From: UBA2227 sp036677505
GTDB lineage: Bacteria > Bacillota_I > Bacilli_A > Erysipelotrichales > Erysipelotrichaceae
Assembly: GCA_036677505.1 (NCBI GenBank)
Contig: JAVBWK010000003.1
Coordinates: 62,001 to 126,000, forward strand
Length of the DNA: 64,000 nt
Direction: 5' to 3'
The position numbers were made by a program, and so were the translations under genes. The notes under the pieces are model-generated. The model was not told the DNA's origin. It searched no databases and worked only from the letters and a program-made list of their open reading frames with translations. Position 1 is the first letter of the stretch, and the number at the start of each line of letters is the position of its first letter. This document shows, piece after piece, positions 39,953-48,090 of the stretch.

Positions 39953-42325
39953 ATGAGACAAATCCGACCATTCAATTTTGACTGGCAGTTTAAACCTTCG
40001 TTTGAATCGAGGGATTTACTGATTGAAAACCATGTAGGTTATGAGTTGGTGCATATCCCACATCAGTATTCCTTGGATCATCTTACATACGCAGATGAAA
40101 CGATCGGTTTCAAGCCGATGTGCTATCGCAAAGCTTTTGTGCTTGATTCAACACTGAGAAACCGGCGGGTCGTTTTCCGGTTTGATGCCGTGGCTCACCA
40201 TGCCAAGGTTTTTGTCAATCAACAACTGATCGCAGAACATGTGGGCGGATACACTGCTTTTGAAGCCGATGCTACCGATGCGATCTTATGGGATTCGACC
40301 AACTGGATCGTTGTGGTTGCGGATGGAAGCGAAAATCCATCGATTCCTCCCTTTGGCCATGTGGTTGATTATTTGGGCTATCACGGGATCTATCGTGAAG
40401 TCACGATGATTCTGACCGGAAAGAATTACATGGAGGACTTGTTTGTCCGGACATTCAAAAAAGAAAGCAATATTTTCAACGTAATAGTTTCCGTGAATAT
40501 CGTATGTTTTAATCCTCAAGACTTTCAATTGCATATCAACCTCAAAAAAGATGGAGAAACCGTCGATCATGTGGAGCGAAACATCATTGATGCTGTCAAT
40601 ATCATTGAATTTGATGTCAGTGATCCTCAGCTGTGGGATATCGACGATCCGCAATTATATAATATAGAGTTGTTGCTGATTAAAAATGACACGGAAGTCG
40701 ACCGACTGACAGACACATTCGGTTTCAGGACGTTCGCTTTTACTAAAGAAGGTTTCTTTCTCAATGACAAAAAGCAACGATTAATAGGATTGAACCGTCA
40801 CCAAAGCTACCCTTACATGGGATATGCGGCTGTGAAAAGTTTGCAATACAGGGATGCCGAAATATTGAAAAATCAGTTGCATGTCAATATCGTCCGGACT
40901 TCGCACTATCCGCAATCCAAACATTTTATCAGAGCATGTGATGAGTTGGGACTGCTTGTGTTTACCGAGCTTCCCGGATGGCAGCACATCGGCGATCAGC
41001 AGTGGCAAGATCATGCCTGTCACATGCTGGAAGAAATGATCGTTCAGTATCGCAATCATCCGAGCATCATCCTGTGGGGAGTAAGAATCAATGAGTCTTC
41101 AGATCATCACGATTTCTATACAAAGACCAATCACATGGCCAAAAACCTTGATCCCTCGCGTCCGACCAGCGGTGTCCGATATATTAAAAACAGCGAATTG
41201 TTGGAGGATGTGTATGCGTATAATGATTTCTCTCATACGGGAGATAATGCCGGATGTGAAGATCCGGATCAGGTGTGTAAAAACAAGGAAGTTCCTTATA
41301 TCATTTCAGAACATAACGGACATATGTATCCGGTAAAGAATTTCGATAATCAGCTGTTGAGAACATCGCAAGCGTTGCTCCATGCCAAAGTGATTTCGGA
41401 TGCTCTCAATTATCCCCGCATCAATGCGGTCATCGGCTGGGTCATGAATGACTATCAGACGCACAAGGATTTTGGCAGCGGGGATAAAGTCTGTCATCAT
41501 GGAGTTCTCGATATGTTCAGAGTGCCCAAGACAGCTGCGAAGACCTATATGGCCCAACAAAGAGAGTTGTATCTTGATGTCGATTCTGCGATGAGTATGG
41601 GTGATTATCCATCGTCGAATATGCGTCAGGTCGTGGTTTTTACCAATTGCGATTCCGTTACTTTATATAAAAACGAAGTGAAGCTCGGAGAATATCCGGT
41701 GATTAAGAAAAATGGTTTTAACGAACCGTTGATCATCGCTGACTTTTTCGGAAATCAGATCAGAGAAAACGAAAACTATTCAGAGAAGGTTGCTGATCAG
41801 ATCAAAGATGTACTCGTCTCATATAATCGTTATGGAATGGATATGCCGTTAAGCAAGAAACTTTTAATGGTAAAACTGATGACTGTGAATCGGCTGACCT
41901 TTGAAAAAGGCGCTTCCATGTACTTGAAATATATCGGTAACTGGGGAAGTGAGAGTGTCGTGTATACCTTTGTGGGTAAACGCGGCGATGAGATCATCGA
42001 ATGCAAGAGAAGTGCGGTCACACAGAAAAATCTGAAGGTAACTTTTGATAAAGAGGAGCTGGTTGAGTCTGATACTTATGATGCCCTAACGGTTACGTGT
42101 GAAGTCACCGATCAAAACAGTCAGAGACTTGTTTACTTCCGAGGGGCTTTGTCCGTGAAAATCAGCGGTCAGGCAAAACTGATCGGACCTCCTCTGATCA
42201 GCTTTACCGGAGGCAGTGCGGTCTTTACCATCCGTTCCAATGGAAAGGCCGGGGAAGCAACCGTGGATATCGAATGTCCTGGGTTTGAGGGCGTATCGCG
42301 CATTATTCCTGTGTTCAGGGAGTAG
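39953..42325 (+). CDS. Glycoside hydrolase family 2 enzyme (beta-galactosidase/beta-glucuronidase type)
   Basis: This 790-residue protein has the GH2 layout: sugar-binding jelly roll (residues 1-180), Ig-like domain, TIM barrel (about 270-560) and C-terminal beta domains. The acid/base is probably Glu381 in WGVRINES, and the nucleophile Glu453 in YIISEHNGHM. RTSHYPQSKHFIRACDELGL is the barrel signature, where the family often has a Glu or Asp. No signal peptide is present, so it acts in the cytoplasm on imported glycosides. Substrate cannot be fixed; beta-galactosides are likely. The ATG at 39953 follows AGAGAGTG. A transporter is not adjacent. Confidence 0.88.
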   Translation: MRQIRPFNFDWQFKPSFESRDLLIENHVGYELVHIPHQYSLDHLTYADETIGFKPMCYRKAFVLDSTLRNRRVVFRFDAVAHHAKVFVNQQLIAEHVGGYTAFEADATDAILWDSTNWIVVVADGSENPSIPPFGHVVDYLGYHGIYREVTMILTGKNYMEDLFVRTFKKESNIFNVIVSVNIVCFNPQDFQLHINLKKDGETVDHVERNIIDAVNIIEFDVSDPQLWDIDDPQLYNIELLLIKNDTEVDRLTDTFGFRTFAFTKEGFFLNDKKQRLIGLNRHQSYPYMGYAAVKSLQYRDAEILKNQLHVNIVRTSHYPQSKHFIRACDELGLLVFTELPGWQHIGDQQWQDHACHMLEEMIVQYRNHPSIILWGVRINESSDHHDFYTKTNHMAKNLDPSRPTSGVRYIKNSELLEDVYAYNDFSHTGDNAGCEDPDQVCKNKEVPYIISEHNGHMYPVKNFDNQLLRTSQALLHAKVISDALNYPRINAVIGWVMNDYQTHKDFGSGDKVCHHGVLDMFRVPKTAAKTYMAQQRELYLDVDSAMSMGDYPSSNMRQVVVFTNCDSVTLYKNEVKLGEYPVIKKNGFNEPLIIADFFGNQIRENENYSEKVADQIKDVLVSYNRYGMDMPLSKKLLMVKLMTVNRLTFEKGASMYLKYIGNWGSESVVYTFVGKRGDEIIECKRSAVTQKNLKVTFDKEELVESDTYDALTVTCEVTDQNSQRLVYFRGALSVKISGQAKLIGPPLISFTGGSAVFTIRSNGKAGEATVDIECPGFEGVSRIIPVFRE

Positions 42326-42352
42326 TTATGTAAATGCAGCTGACAGCGTTCA

Positions 42353-42381
42353 CTTGAATTGACGGACGTTGCTCTTGAATT
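42353..42381 (+). repeat. Direct repeat CTTGAATT at the promoter of the DhaL-DegV gene
   Basis: CTTGAATT occurs at 42353-42360 and 42374-42381, a period of 21 bases or two helical turns, overlapping the -35 box and the -10 flank. CGTT precedes both copies. Confidence 0.45.
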
Positions 42382-42387
42382 TAGAAT
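42359..42387 (+). promoter_or_regulatory. Promoter of the DhaL-DegV gene
   Basis: TTGACG (42359-42364) and TAGAAT (42382-42387) are separated by 17 bases. Confidence 0.75.
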
Positions 42388-42410
42388 GATAGTTAAGAGG
42401 GTACAAATAT

Positions 42411-44189
42411 ATGACAAAATATGTAATTGACGGACACAGACTTTATGATTTCGTAGTTTCCGGTGCTCAAAACTTAATCGTTAATGAACACAATCTGAAT
42501 CGGATCAATGTATTTCCGGTGGCGGATGGTGATACCGGAACCAACCTGGCCTTGACCATGAAAAATATTCTGGCCAACGCTAAGAAGGATTTAAGTGCGA
42601 AGCAGACCATGAACTCGATCGCTAAGGTGGCTTTGGAAAGCGCCTATGGCAATTCTGGGATGATTTTTGCTCAGTATCTTAACGGTTTAGCTGTTGAGAT
42701 TGGGGATAAGGAAACCATCACACAAGATGAATTTGTGATGGCTACGCAAAATGCGGTGAAATATGCGTATGAAGCCGTGGCATCCCCAAAAGAAGGAACG
42801 ATTCTGACCGTTATGAAAGAATGGTCAAACCAGTTAAGGGATAATGTTACCGGAGAGTTTGAGCACATTTTCGAGACTTCACTCGCAAACGCCCGAAAAG
42901 TCGTCGATCAGACCAAGTATAAACTGAAGGTTCTGTTGGACAACGATGTCGTTGATGCCGGTGCGAAGGGCTTTTATTACTTTATTGAAGGTATCTCACA
43001 GTTCATCAAGACCGGTAATCTTGAGTCACTGAAATTTAAGGCTGCACAGTTGGAAGAGTTTCCGGAAATTCATCCGGACACACATGTCGGTGAATTTAAG
43101 TATTGCTCGCAGTTTATGATTGAAACCAAAAAAGATAAAAGTTATTTCCAACAGTTGTTAGCGCCGTTTGGAGATTCGTTGGTCGTAACTTCGAAAGACG
43201 ATCATGTTCAAGTCCATGTGCATGCAAAATCACCGGAGTTGATTATGGAAGCATTGGTCAAAGAGGGAACAGTGTTATCGCATAAGATCGATGACATGCA
43301 GCTGCAGGCCAATCTGAAATTCCAGCCGAAAAATAAAATCACGATCGTGACGGATTCAATTGCGGATGTAAGCAAGGATTTGATTGAAAAGGAAAATGTT
43401 GTCGTCATTCCGCTCAATCTCATCGTTGATTCGACCGTATATTTGGATAAACTGACGATGACTCCGGACTTATTTTATCGCCATTTGGATGATTATCGGA
43501 TGAACCCGACTTCTGCGCAGGCAACCATCGAAACGATCGAACGTATATTCAATCAGGTGTTGGAAAGCTCGGATGAAATCATCGGGTTGTTCGTGTCTTC
43601 GAAGATGAGCGGAACCTATAACAATATCAAACGGGTTGTCAGCCGGATGAATCTTGAGGGTAAGAAGGTAAAACTGATTGATTCCAAGGTAAACTCAGTT
43701 GCTCAGGGATTATTGGTGGCACAACTGACGAAATGGCGCAATCAGGGATTCTCCTTTGATGAATTGGTGGAGAAAGTTGAAAAGGCCATCGCAGATACAC
43801 ATATTTATGTCAGTGTAAAAGATTTGAAGTATATGTTGCGCGGCGGACGGGTATCGAAGGTTCAGGGGTTTATTTTGTCAAAGCTTGACCTAAAGCCGGT
43901 CATTTCCATCGATTCGGAGGGTAAAGGCGAGATTTATAAGAAGACGCTGTCGCAGAAGAAGGCCGTAAGCAGTATCCTGAAGAAAGTCAAAGAAGATATG
44001 GCTGAGAAGGGAATCAGCACGTACGGATTGGTCTATGCAGATAATCCGGCGGATCTGACGCAGTTTGCCCAGCAGGTTGAAGATATCATCGGTAAGAAAC
44101 CGGCGTACATCGAAGCCATTTCGCCGATCGTCGGATTGAATGCCGGTAAAGGGGCTTTTGCGATCGGTTATATCAAAGGCACATTATAA
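42411..44189 (+). CDS. FakA-like kinase domain fused to a DegV/FakB-like domain
   Basis: Residues 1-200 are a DhaL (DAK2) domain with the metal and nucleotide loop NVFPVADGDTGTNLA and AYGNSGMIFAQYLNG. Residues 200-300 look like the FakA middle domain (YCSQFMIETK, DSLVVTSKDDHVQVHVHAK). Residues 305-592 are a DegV domain (ITIVTDSIADVSKDL, SGTYNNIKR, LRGGRVSKVQGF, GLNAGKGAFAIGYI). Fatty acid kinases normally work as separate FakA (kinase) and FakB (acyl carrier) proteins, so this joins both activities in one chain. The start follows GAGGG and a TTGACG/TAGAAT promoter. Confidence 0.88.
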   Translation: MTKYVIDGHRLYDFVVSGAQNLIVNEHNLNRINVFPVADGDTGTNLALTMKNILANAKKDLSAKQTMNSIAKVALESAYGNSGMIFAQYLNGLAVEIGDKETITQDEFVMATQNAVKYAYEAVASPKEGTILTVMKEWSNQLRDNVTGEFEHIFETSLANARKVVDQTKYKLKVLLDNDVVDAGAKGFYYFIEGISQFIKTGNLESLKFKAAQLEEFPEIHPDTHVGEFKYCSQFMIETKKDKSYFQQLLAPFGDSLVVTSKDDHVQVHVHAKSPELIMEALVKEGTVLSHKIDDMQLQANLKFQPKNKITIVTDSIADVSKDLIEKENVVVIPLNLIVDSTVYLDKLTMTPDLFYRHLDDYRMNPTSAQATIETIERIFNQVLESSDEIIGLFVSSKMSGTYNNIKRVVSRMNLEGKKVKLIDSKVNSVAQGLLVAQLTKWRNQGFSFDELVEKVEKAIADTHIYVSVKDLKYMLRGGRVSKVQGFILSKLDLKPVISIDSEGKGEIYKKTLSQKKAVSSILKKVKEDMAEKGISTYGLVYADNPADLTQFAQQVEDIIGKKPAYIEAISPIVGLNAGKGAFAIGYIKGTL

Positions 44190-44218
44190 AATTTTAAGGT
44201 AGCGAAAGGGGATAACCT

Positions 44219-44620
44219 ATGAAATTAGTCAGTCAGTTCTTGGTGGTCTTGGTCGTATTCTTTGCGATCGACCTGTTTTGGTTGGGTGTGGTTGCGAAGA
44301 ATCTGTATTCGAAATATTTGGGATATCTTATGGCTCCTCAGGTGAACTGGGCAGCGGCACTTATCTTTTATGTTCTGTTTATCATCGGTCTGATGATATT
44401 CGTCTTATTGCCGGCATTGGATAAGCAGTCATTGATGCATGCCTTGATCTACGGGGCGCTCTTTGGCTTCTTCACCTATGCAACCTATGATCTGACCAAT
44501 TTGGCCACGATCAGGGATTGGCCTATCACCATCACAATCATCGACTTGATTTGGGGGACAACTCTCTCAGCCTCGGTCAGTTCCATCAGTTATCTGATCA
44601 TCACGACATTCATCAAATAA
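44219..44620 (+). CDS. DUF2177 membrane protein
   Basis: This 133-residue protein has four membrane segments and the DUF2177 pattern: FFAIDLFWLGVVAKNLY, then a middle segment with LIYGALFGFFTYATYDLTNL and ITIIDLIWGTTLSASVS. Function is unknown. The ribosome site AAAGGGG precedes the ATG. It lies 29 bases after the DhaL-DegV gene and ends in a terminator, so the two probably form one transcript. Confidence 0.88.
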   Translation: MKLVSQFLVVLVVFFAIDLFWLGVVAKNLYSKYLGYLMAPQVNWAAALIFYVLFIIGLMIFVLLPALDKQSLMHALIYGALFGFFTYATYDLTNLATIRDWPITITIIDLIWGTTLSASVSSISYLIITTFIK

Positions 44621-44640
44621 GCGAGGCAACTCGCTTTTTT
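44619..44640 (+). terminator. Terminator after the DUF2177 gene
   Basis: AAGCGAG, GCAA, CTCGCTTTTTT: a GNRA-loop hairpin with a T run. Confidence 0.93.
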
Positions 44641-44695
44641 AATTTTTGAAATTGTGACACGGAATTGAAGTTCATGGGAAAGATAGGTGGTGAAT

Positions 44696-44718
44696 AAAAA
44701 ACACCTGAAGGCAGGTGT
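44696..44718 (-). terminator. Terminator of the photolyase/hydrolase operon
   Basis: On the minus strand ACACCTG, CCTT, CAGGTGT followed by five more T residues, directly at the stop codon of the hydrolase gene. Confidence 0.88.
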
Positions 44719-45455
44719 CAGAGATATTGTTTCAAAAGTTCAATATATTGTTTTGGATGTTGCAGACTTATTTGTCCATGTCCCATGGATTTAACTGTTA
44801 CCAATCGGCTGTTTGTAATTTCCATATTTAGCTTCTCAGCAGATTTCTTCATCGCCGGAATTTCTTTCTCTCCGACCAAAATTAACGTTTTTGCTGTGAT
44901 ACTTTTAAGATTCTGCGGATCGAATAGTACATTAGAAATGGACATATTAATCAATGACTCCAAAGACATCTTCATGCTGTCCTGATAATATCGTTCAAAC
45001 AGTTCTTCGTTGATAAAAAGAGTTTTTGCCTGTAATTTAGAAAACCAGCGTTGCTTAATTAAGGGATAAGACATCTTCATGCTGGATGGCACCATGTGTG
45101 CCACTGACTTCATCGGAAGTATCAGTCCGCTTTCAATGACTGCCCTTCTCGCAAGCGAGGGTCTTTGTTGTAAAGCTTCGATAACGATTTGAGCCCCAAT
45201 CGACAGACCTGTCAGTAAATCTACGGTGCCGCCAAAAGTATGATCGACATTCGCAATCAGCTTTTCCGCCGAATCCTCAATACTGATAAACGTCGTTTCG
45301 CCATCTTCGCCGTGACCGTCCAAAACCGGGGTAATGACTTGATAATCACTTTTGAGAAGTTCTGCTACTTTGCCCAAAGACCAATCCGATAATCCGCCGC
45401 CATGAAGCATAACAGCAACAGGCAGATCAGATGTACTATCAACATTAAATATCAT
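44718..45455 (-). CDS. Alpha/beta-hydrolase
   Basis: This 245-residue protein has the alpha/beta-hydrolase fold. The oxyanion loop is MLHGGGLSDWS, the nucleophile elbow GLSIGAQI (Ser), and the catalytic His lies in VKSMGHGQISLQHP; an acidic residue after LILVGEKEIPAM probably completes the triad. No signal peptide is present. Substrate is not predictable; esters or lipids are possible. The ATG at 45455 follows AGGAG and overlaps the end of the photolyase gene by 11 bases, so they are translationally coupled. Confidence 0.83.
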   Translation of the reverse strand: MIFNVDSTSDLPVAVMLHGGGLSDWSLGKVAELLKSDYQVITPVLDGHGEDGETTFISIEDSAEKLIANVDHTFGGTVDLLTGLSIGAQIVIEALQQRPSLARRAVIESGLILPMKSVAHMVPSSMKMSYPLIKQRWFSKLQAKTLFINEELFERYYQDSMKMSLESLINMSISNVLFDPQNLKSITAKTLILVGEKEIPAMKKSAEKLNMEITNSRLVTVKSMGHGQISLQHPKQYIELLKQYL

Positions 45456-46737
45456 ATGTCAATCTCCTTAGATCTAACTTTGTTTTTTTCAGGGTGCCTT
45501 CTTTTCCCATCGCCCGAATCAGACCGATGATGGGGCGGTTAAACCACGGGCGGTCATGAACCCCCGCAACACACCACATGATTCCGGTGTACCCGTTGGG
45601 ATCGCGACCATCCAAGAAGTAAGTATCATTGAGATATATCAAAATATCGATCGCATCCTGAGGATGTCTGGTCCAAAGCAACACCATCTTCGCCCAATAC
45701 ATCCGTAAATACGAATGAAGATATCCTTGATCAACGACCATCCGCTGACAAGCATTCCATAATTCATCATGTGTCTGGGCCAGTTCGAACTGCTCTTTGG
45801 TATAAATATAATCTCGCGGATCGCTAAGATGTGATTTCAGTGTTTCGATCGCCCACGGCCATGCCCCTTCAAGTGAGTCATATTTCTTCTGATAGTGACA
45901 GTAATTTTCCGCGAGTTCTCTTCGAACCATCGCTTCCTCCACAAACAACGGAGCATTGCGATGATTCGATTTCTCAACTTCCCGAATCATCTTCACCGGA
46001 GAAAGCATGCCGAAATGAAGATAGGCAGATAGATAGGATTGCCCCTGCGCATCAAACACATTGCGCTGATCGTAGAATTCAAGATGATGAGTAATAAATT
46101 TGTGCAATTGAAGGTTCGCCGCATCTTCTCCCGGTGTGAGGGAGGATAGTTTCAGTGGCGGATAATGTTTCAGAAGTGCATCAATCTGACTTTCCTGAAA
46201 TCTTTTATTCGTATCGTATGTTTGAGAGTAAGCAAAGGGAACTTCATCAAGATAGTCCTTGTATTTGCCCATGATCTTCGAACGGATCGTCTTAGCCGCA
46301 AACTCCAGTTTGCCGCTGGTTTCTTCAACCGGAATGACACAGGCTGTGTTGATCAATGAGAAATCCACATCCTGATATAGGCACCACTCCCTGACCTCAT
46401 CTTGAGACTTCAGAAACGGACGCAGTGCATGATGCTCATTGACGATAGAGATGATGCTAAACAAATGATTGTAATGTTTTATGGCTTCAATCGCACTTCC
46501 CTGAAACAGAAATAATGGAACTCCTTCTTGAGCAAGCTTATGACTCACTTGTGCCAACCCCCGCAGTAAAAAGTCCATATTGCGGGTATTGGCATATGGG
46601 AAGTTTGGGATCAGCGCAAAAACAACGATCAGATTCGCCCCTTGTTCTTTGGCTTGCCTGGCGGCTTCAACCAGTGCCGGATTCTCCATCACCCGAATTG
46701 CCCGACTCATCCAATATACGACAACACGCTCTTTCAT
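45445..46737 (-). CDS. phr: Class II CPD photolyase
   Basis: This 430-residue flavoprotein repairs cyclobutane pyrimidine dimers with light. The start RVVVYWMSRAIRVMENPAL and the end, with YLNDTYFLDGRDPNGYTG and MWCVAGVHDRPW, match class II enzymes rather than the class I enzymes common in bacteria. AVFALIPNFPYANTRNMDFL-like sequence, seen here as VVFALIPNFPYANTR, belongs to the antenna domain. The FAD-binding part includes FVEEAMVRRELAENYCHY and YLHSYLRMYWAKM. It shares a transcript with an alpha/beta-hydrolase and follows pepT in the same direction. Confidence 0.92.
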   Translation of the reverse strand: MKERVVVYWMSRAIRVMENPALVEAARQAKEQGANLIVVFALIPNFPYANTRNMDFLLRGLAQVSHKLAQEGVPLFLFQGSAIEAIKHYNHLFSIISIVNEHHALRPFLKSQDEVREWCLYQDVDFSLINTACVIPVEETSGKLEFAAKTIRSKIMGKYKDYLDEVPFAYSQTYDTNKRFQESQIDALLKHYPPLKLSSLTPGEDAANLQLHKFITHHLEFYDQRNVFDAQGQSYLSAYLHFGMLSPVKMIREVEKSNHRNAPLFVEEAMVRRELAENYCHYQKKYDSLEGAWPWAIETLKSHLSDPRDYIYTKEQFELAQTHDELWNACQRMVVDQGYLHSYLRMYWAKMVLLWTRHPQDAIDILIYLNDTYFLDGRDPNGYTGIMWCVAGVHDRPWFNRPIIGLIRAMGKEGTLKKTKLDLRRLTYDI

Positions 46738-46751
46738 ACGTACTCCTTAGC

Positions 46752-46773
46752 AAAAAGCGGGCAAACCCGCTTT
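46752..46773 (-). terminator. Terminator of pepT
   Basis: On the minus strand AAAGCGGG, TTTG, CCCGCTTTTT: an 8-bp stem with a T run, at the pepT stop codon. Confidence 0.88.
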
Positions 46774-47995
46774 ATCTTGCATTCAGCTTAACGATTTCAA
46801 TGATGACATCGACGGCTTTTTCCATGATTTGTTTCGACGCAAACTCATATTTTCCATGGAAATTCTCCGCACCTGTAAACAAGTTCGGAGTAGGGATGCC
46901 CATAAATGAAATCTTCGATCCGTCAGTACCGCCACGGATCGGCTTGATTTTGGGTTCAATCCCCAGATTCGTCATGGCTTGCTTCGCCAGTTCGACCGGT
47001 TTAAAGTCCTTAGTGATGATCTCAGCCATATTGTAATAGGAATCTTTCATGTCGATCACGACCCGCTGTGCACCATATTTTTCATTCATCGCTTTTGCAT
47101 TATCCAACATCCGTTGTTTACGAGCCAAAAACTTCGCCTTATCATGATCACGGATGATATAACTCATGTGACCTTCTTCGATGGTCGTCTTCAATTCACT
47201 TAGCAAGAAGAATCCCTGATATCCTTCTGTTTTCTCCGGAACTTCATCCTGAGGAAGCATTGAATCAAACTCGAACGCCAGTTTTGCGGTGTTGACCAGC
47301 TTGTCCTTTGCCGTACCCGGATGTACGCTTACGCCATGCAAAGTAATTTTTGCCGAAGCGGCATTAAAACTTTCATATTCCAGCTCACCCAACACACTGC
47401 CATCCAGCGTATATGCATATTTCGCACGGAAATCTTTTGCATCAAACAGGTTGGCTCCCCGACCGATCTCTTCATCCGGACCAAAGGCTACTCTTAACTC
47501 ACCATGTTCAACTTCCGGATGATGGATAAAGTAAAGCATGGCCTCAATGATTTCCACGATTCCGGCTTTATCATCCGCTCCCAACAGCGTCGTACCATCG
47601 GTCGTAATCAACGTATGTCCGACATAATTTGCTAAGTTAGGGAACTTCTCCGTACTCATCACAACACTTAGCTCCTTATTCAATAAAATATCCTTGCCAT
47701 CATAATTCTCAATAATTTGAGGATTCACCTTTTCAGAATTAAAATCAGCCGTGTCAAAGTGGGCTATAAATCCCAATATATCCACCGGTTTTTGCATGTT
47801 CGAAGGGATGGTCGCGGTCACAAACCCATTGTCCAAACGATGGGTCACTTCACTGAACCCCAACGTTTCAAGTTCCTTCGCCAACATCTTCGCAAACTCC
47901 ACTTGCGAAAGGGTGGATGGCACGGATTTGCTTGATTCATCCGAACGTGTATTCACTTTACAATAGCGGATCAGCCGCTCAATCATCGTTTCCAT
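46772..47995 (-). CDS. pepT: Peptidase T (tripeptide aminopeptidase)
   Basis: This 407-residue M20 metallopeptidase releases the N-terminal residue of tripeptides in the cytoplasm. Zinc-site motifs are present: GFIAHFDTADF, LLGADDKAGIVEI, FGPDEEIGRG, YTLDGSVLGELEYE and RGGTDGSKISFMGIPTPNL, which are the PepT hallmarks. The start at 47995 follows AGGT; an ATG three codons in is less favoured. A promoter and a terminator frame the gene. Confidence 0.95.
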   Translation of the reverse strand: METMIERLIRYCKVNTRSDESSKSVPSTLSQVEFAKMLAKELETLGFSEVTHRLDNGFVTATIPSNMQKPVDILGFIAHFDTADFNSEKVNPQIIENYDGKDILLNKELSVVMSTEKFPNLANYVGHTLITTDGTTLLGADDKAGIVEIIEAMLYFIHHPEVEHGELRVAFGPDEEIGRGANLFDAKDFRAKYAYTLDGSVLGELEYESFNAASAKITLHGVSVHPGTAKDKLVNTAKLAFEFDSMLPQDEVPEKTEGYQGFFLLSELKTTIEEGHMSYIIRDHDKAKFLARKQRMLDNAKAMNEKYGAQRVVIDMKDSYYNMAEIITKDFKPVELAKQAMTNLGIEPKIKPIRGGTDGSKISFMGIPTPNLFTGAENFHGKYEFASKQIMEKAVDVIIEIVKLNAR

Positions 47996-48022
47996 AATTA
48001 CCTGCTTTCATTCGATATTTCT

Positions 48023-48050
48023 ATTATAGACCATCCGCGATAAAACTCAA
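48023..48050 (-). promoter_or_regulatory. Promoter of pepT
   Basis: On the minus strand TTGAGT (48050-48045) and TATAAT (48028-48023) are separated by 16 bases. Confidence 0.7.
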
Positions 48051-48090
48051 GTTGTGCTATAATTTAACAAACGGGAACGGAGGAAATTTT

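Noticed and set aside
48000..48090. Catabolite-responsive element before the alpha-galactosidase gene
   Set aside because: No sequence close to the cre consensus was seen here or before the GH2 gene.
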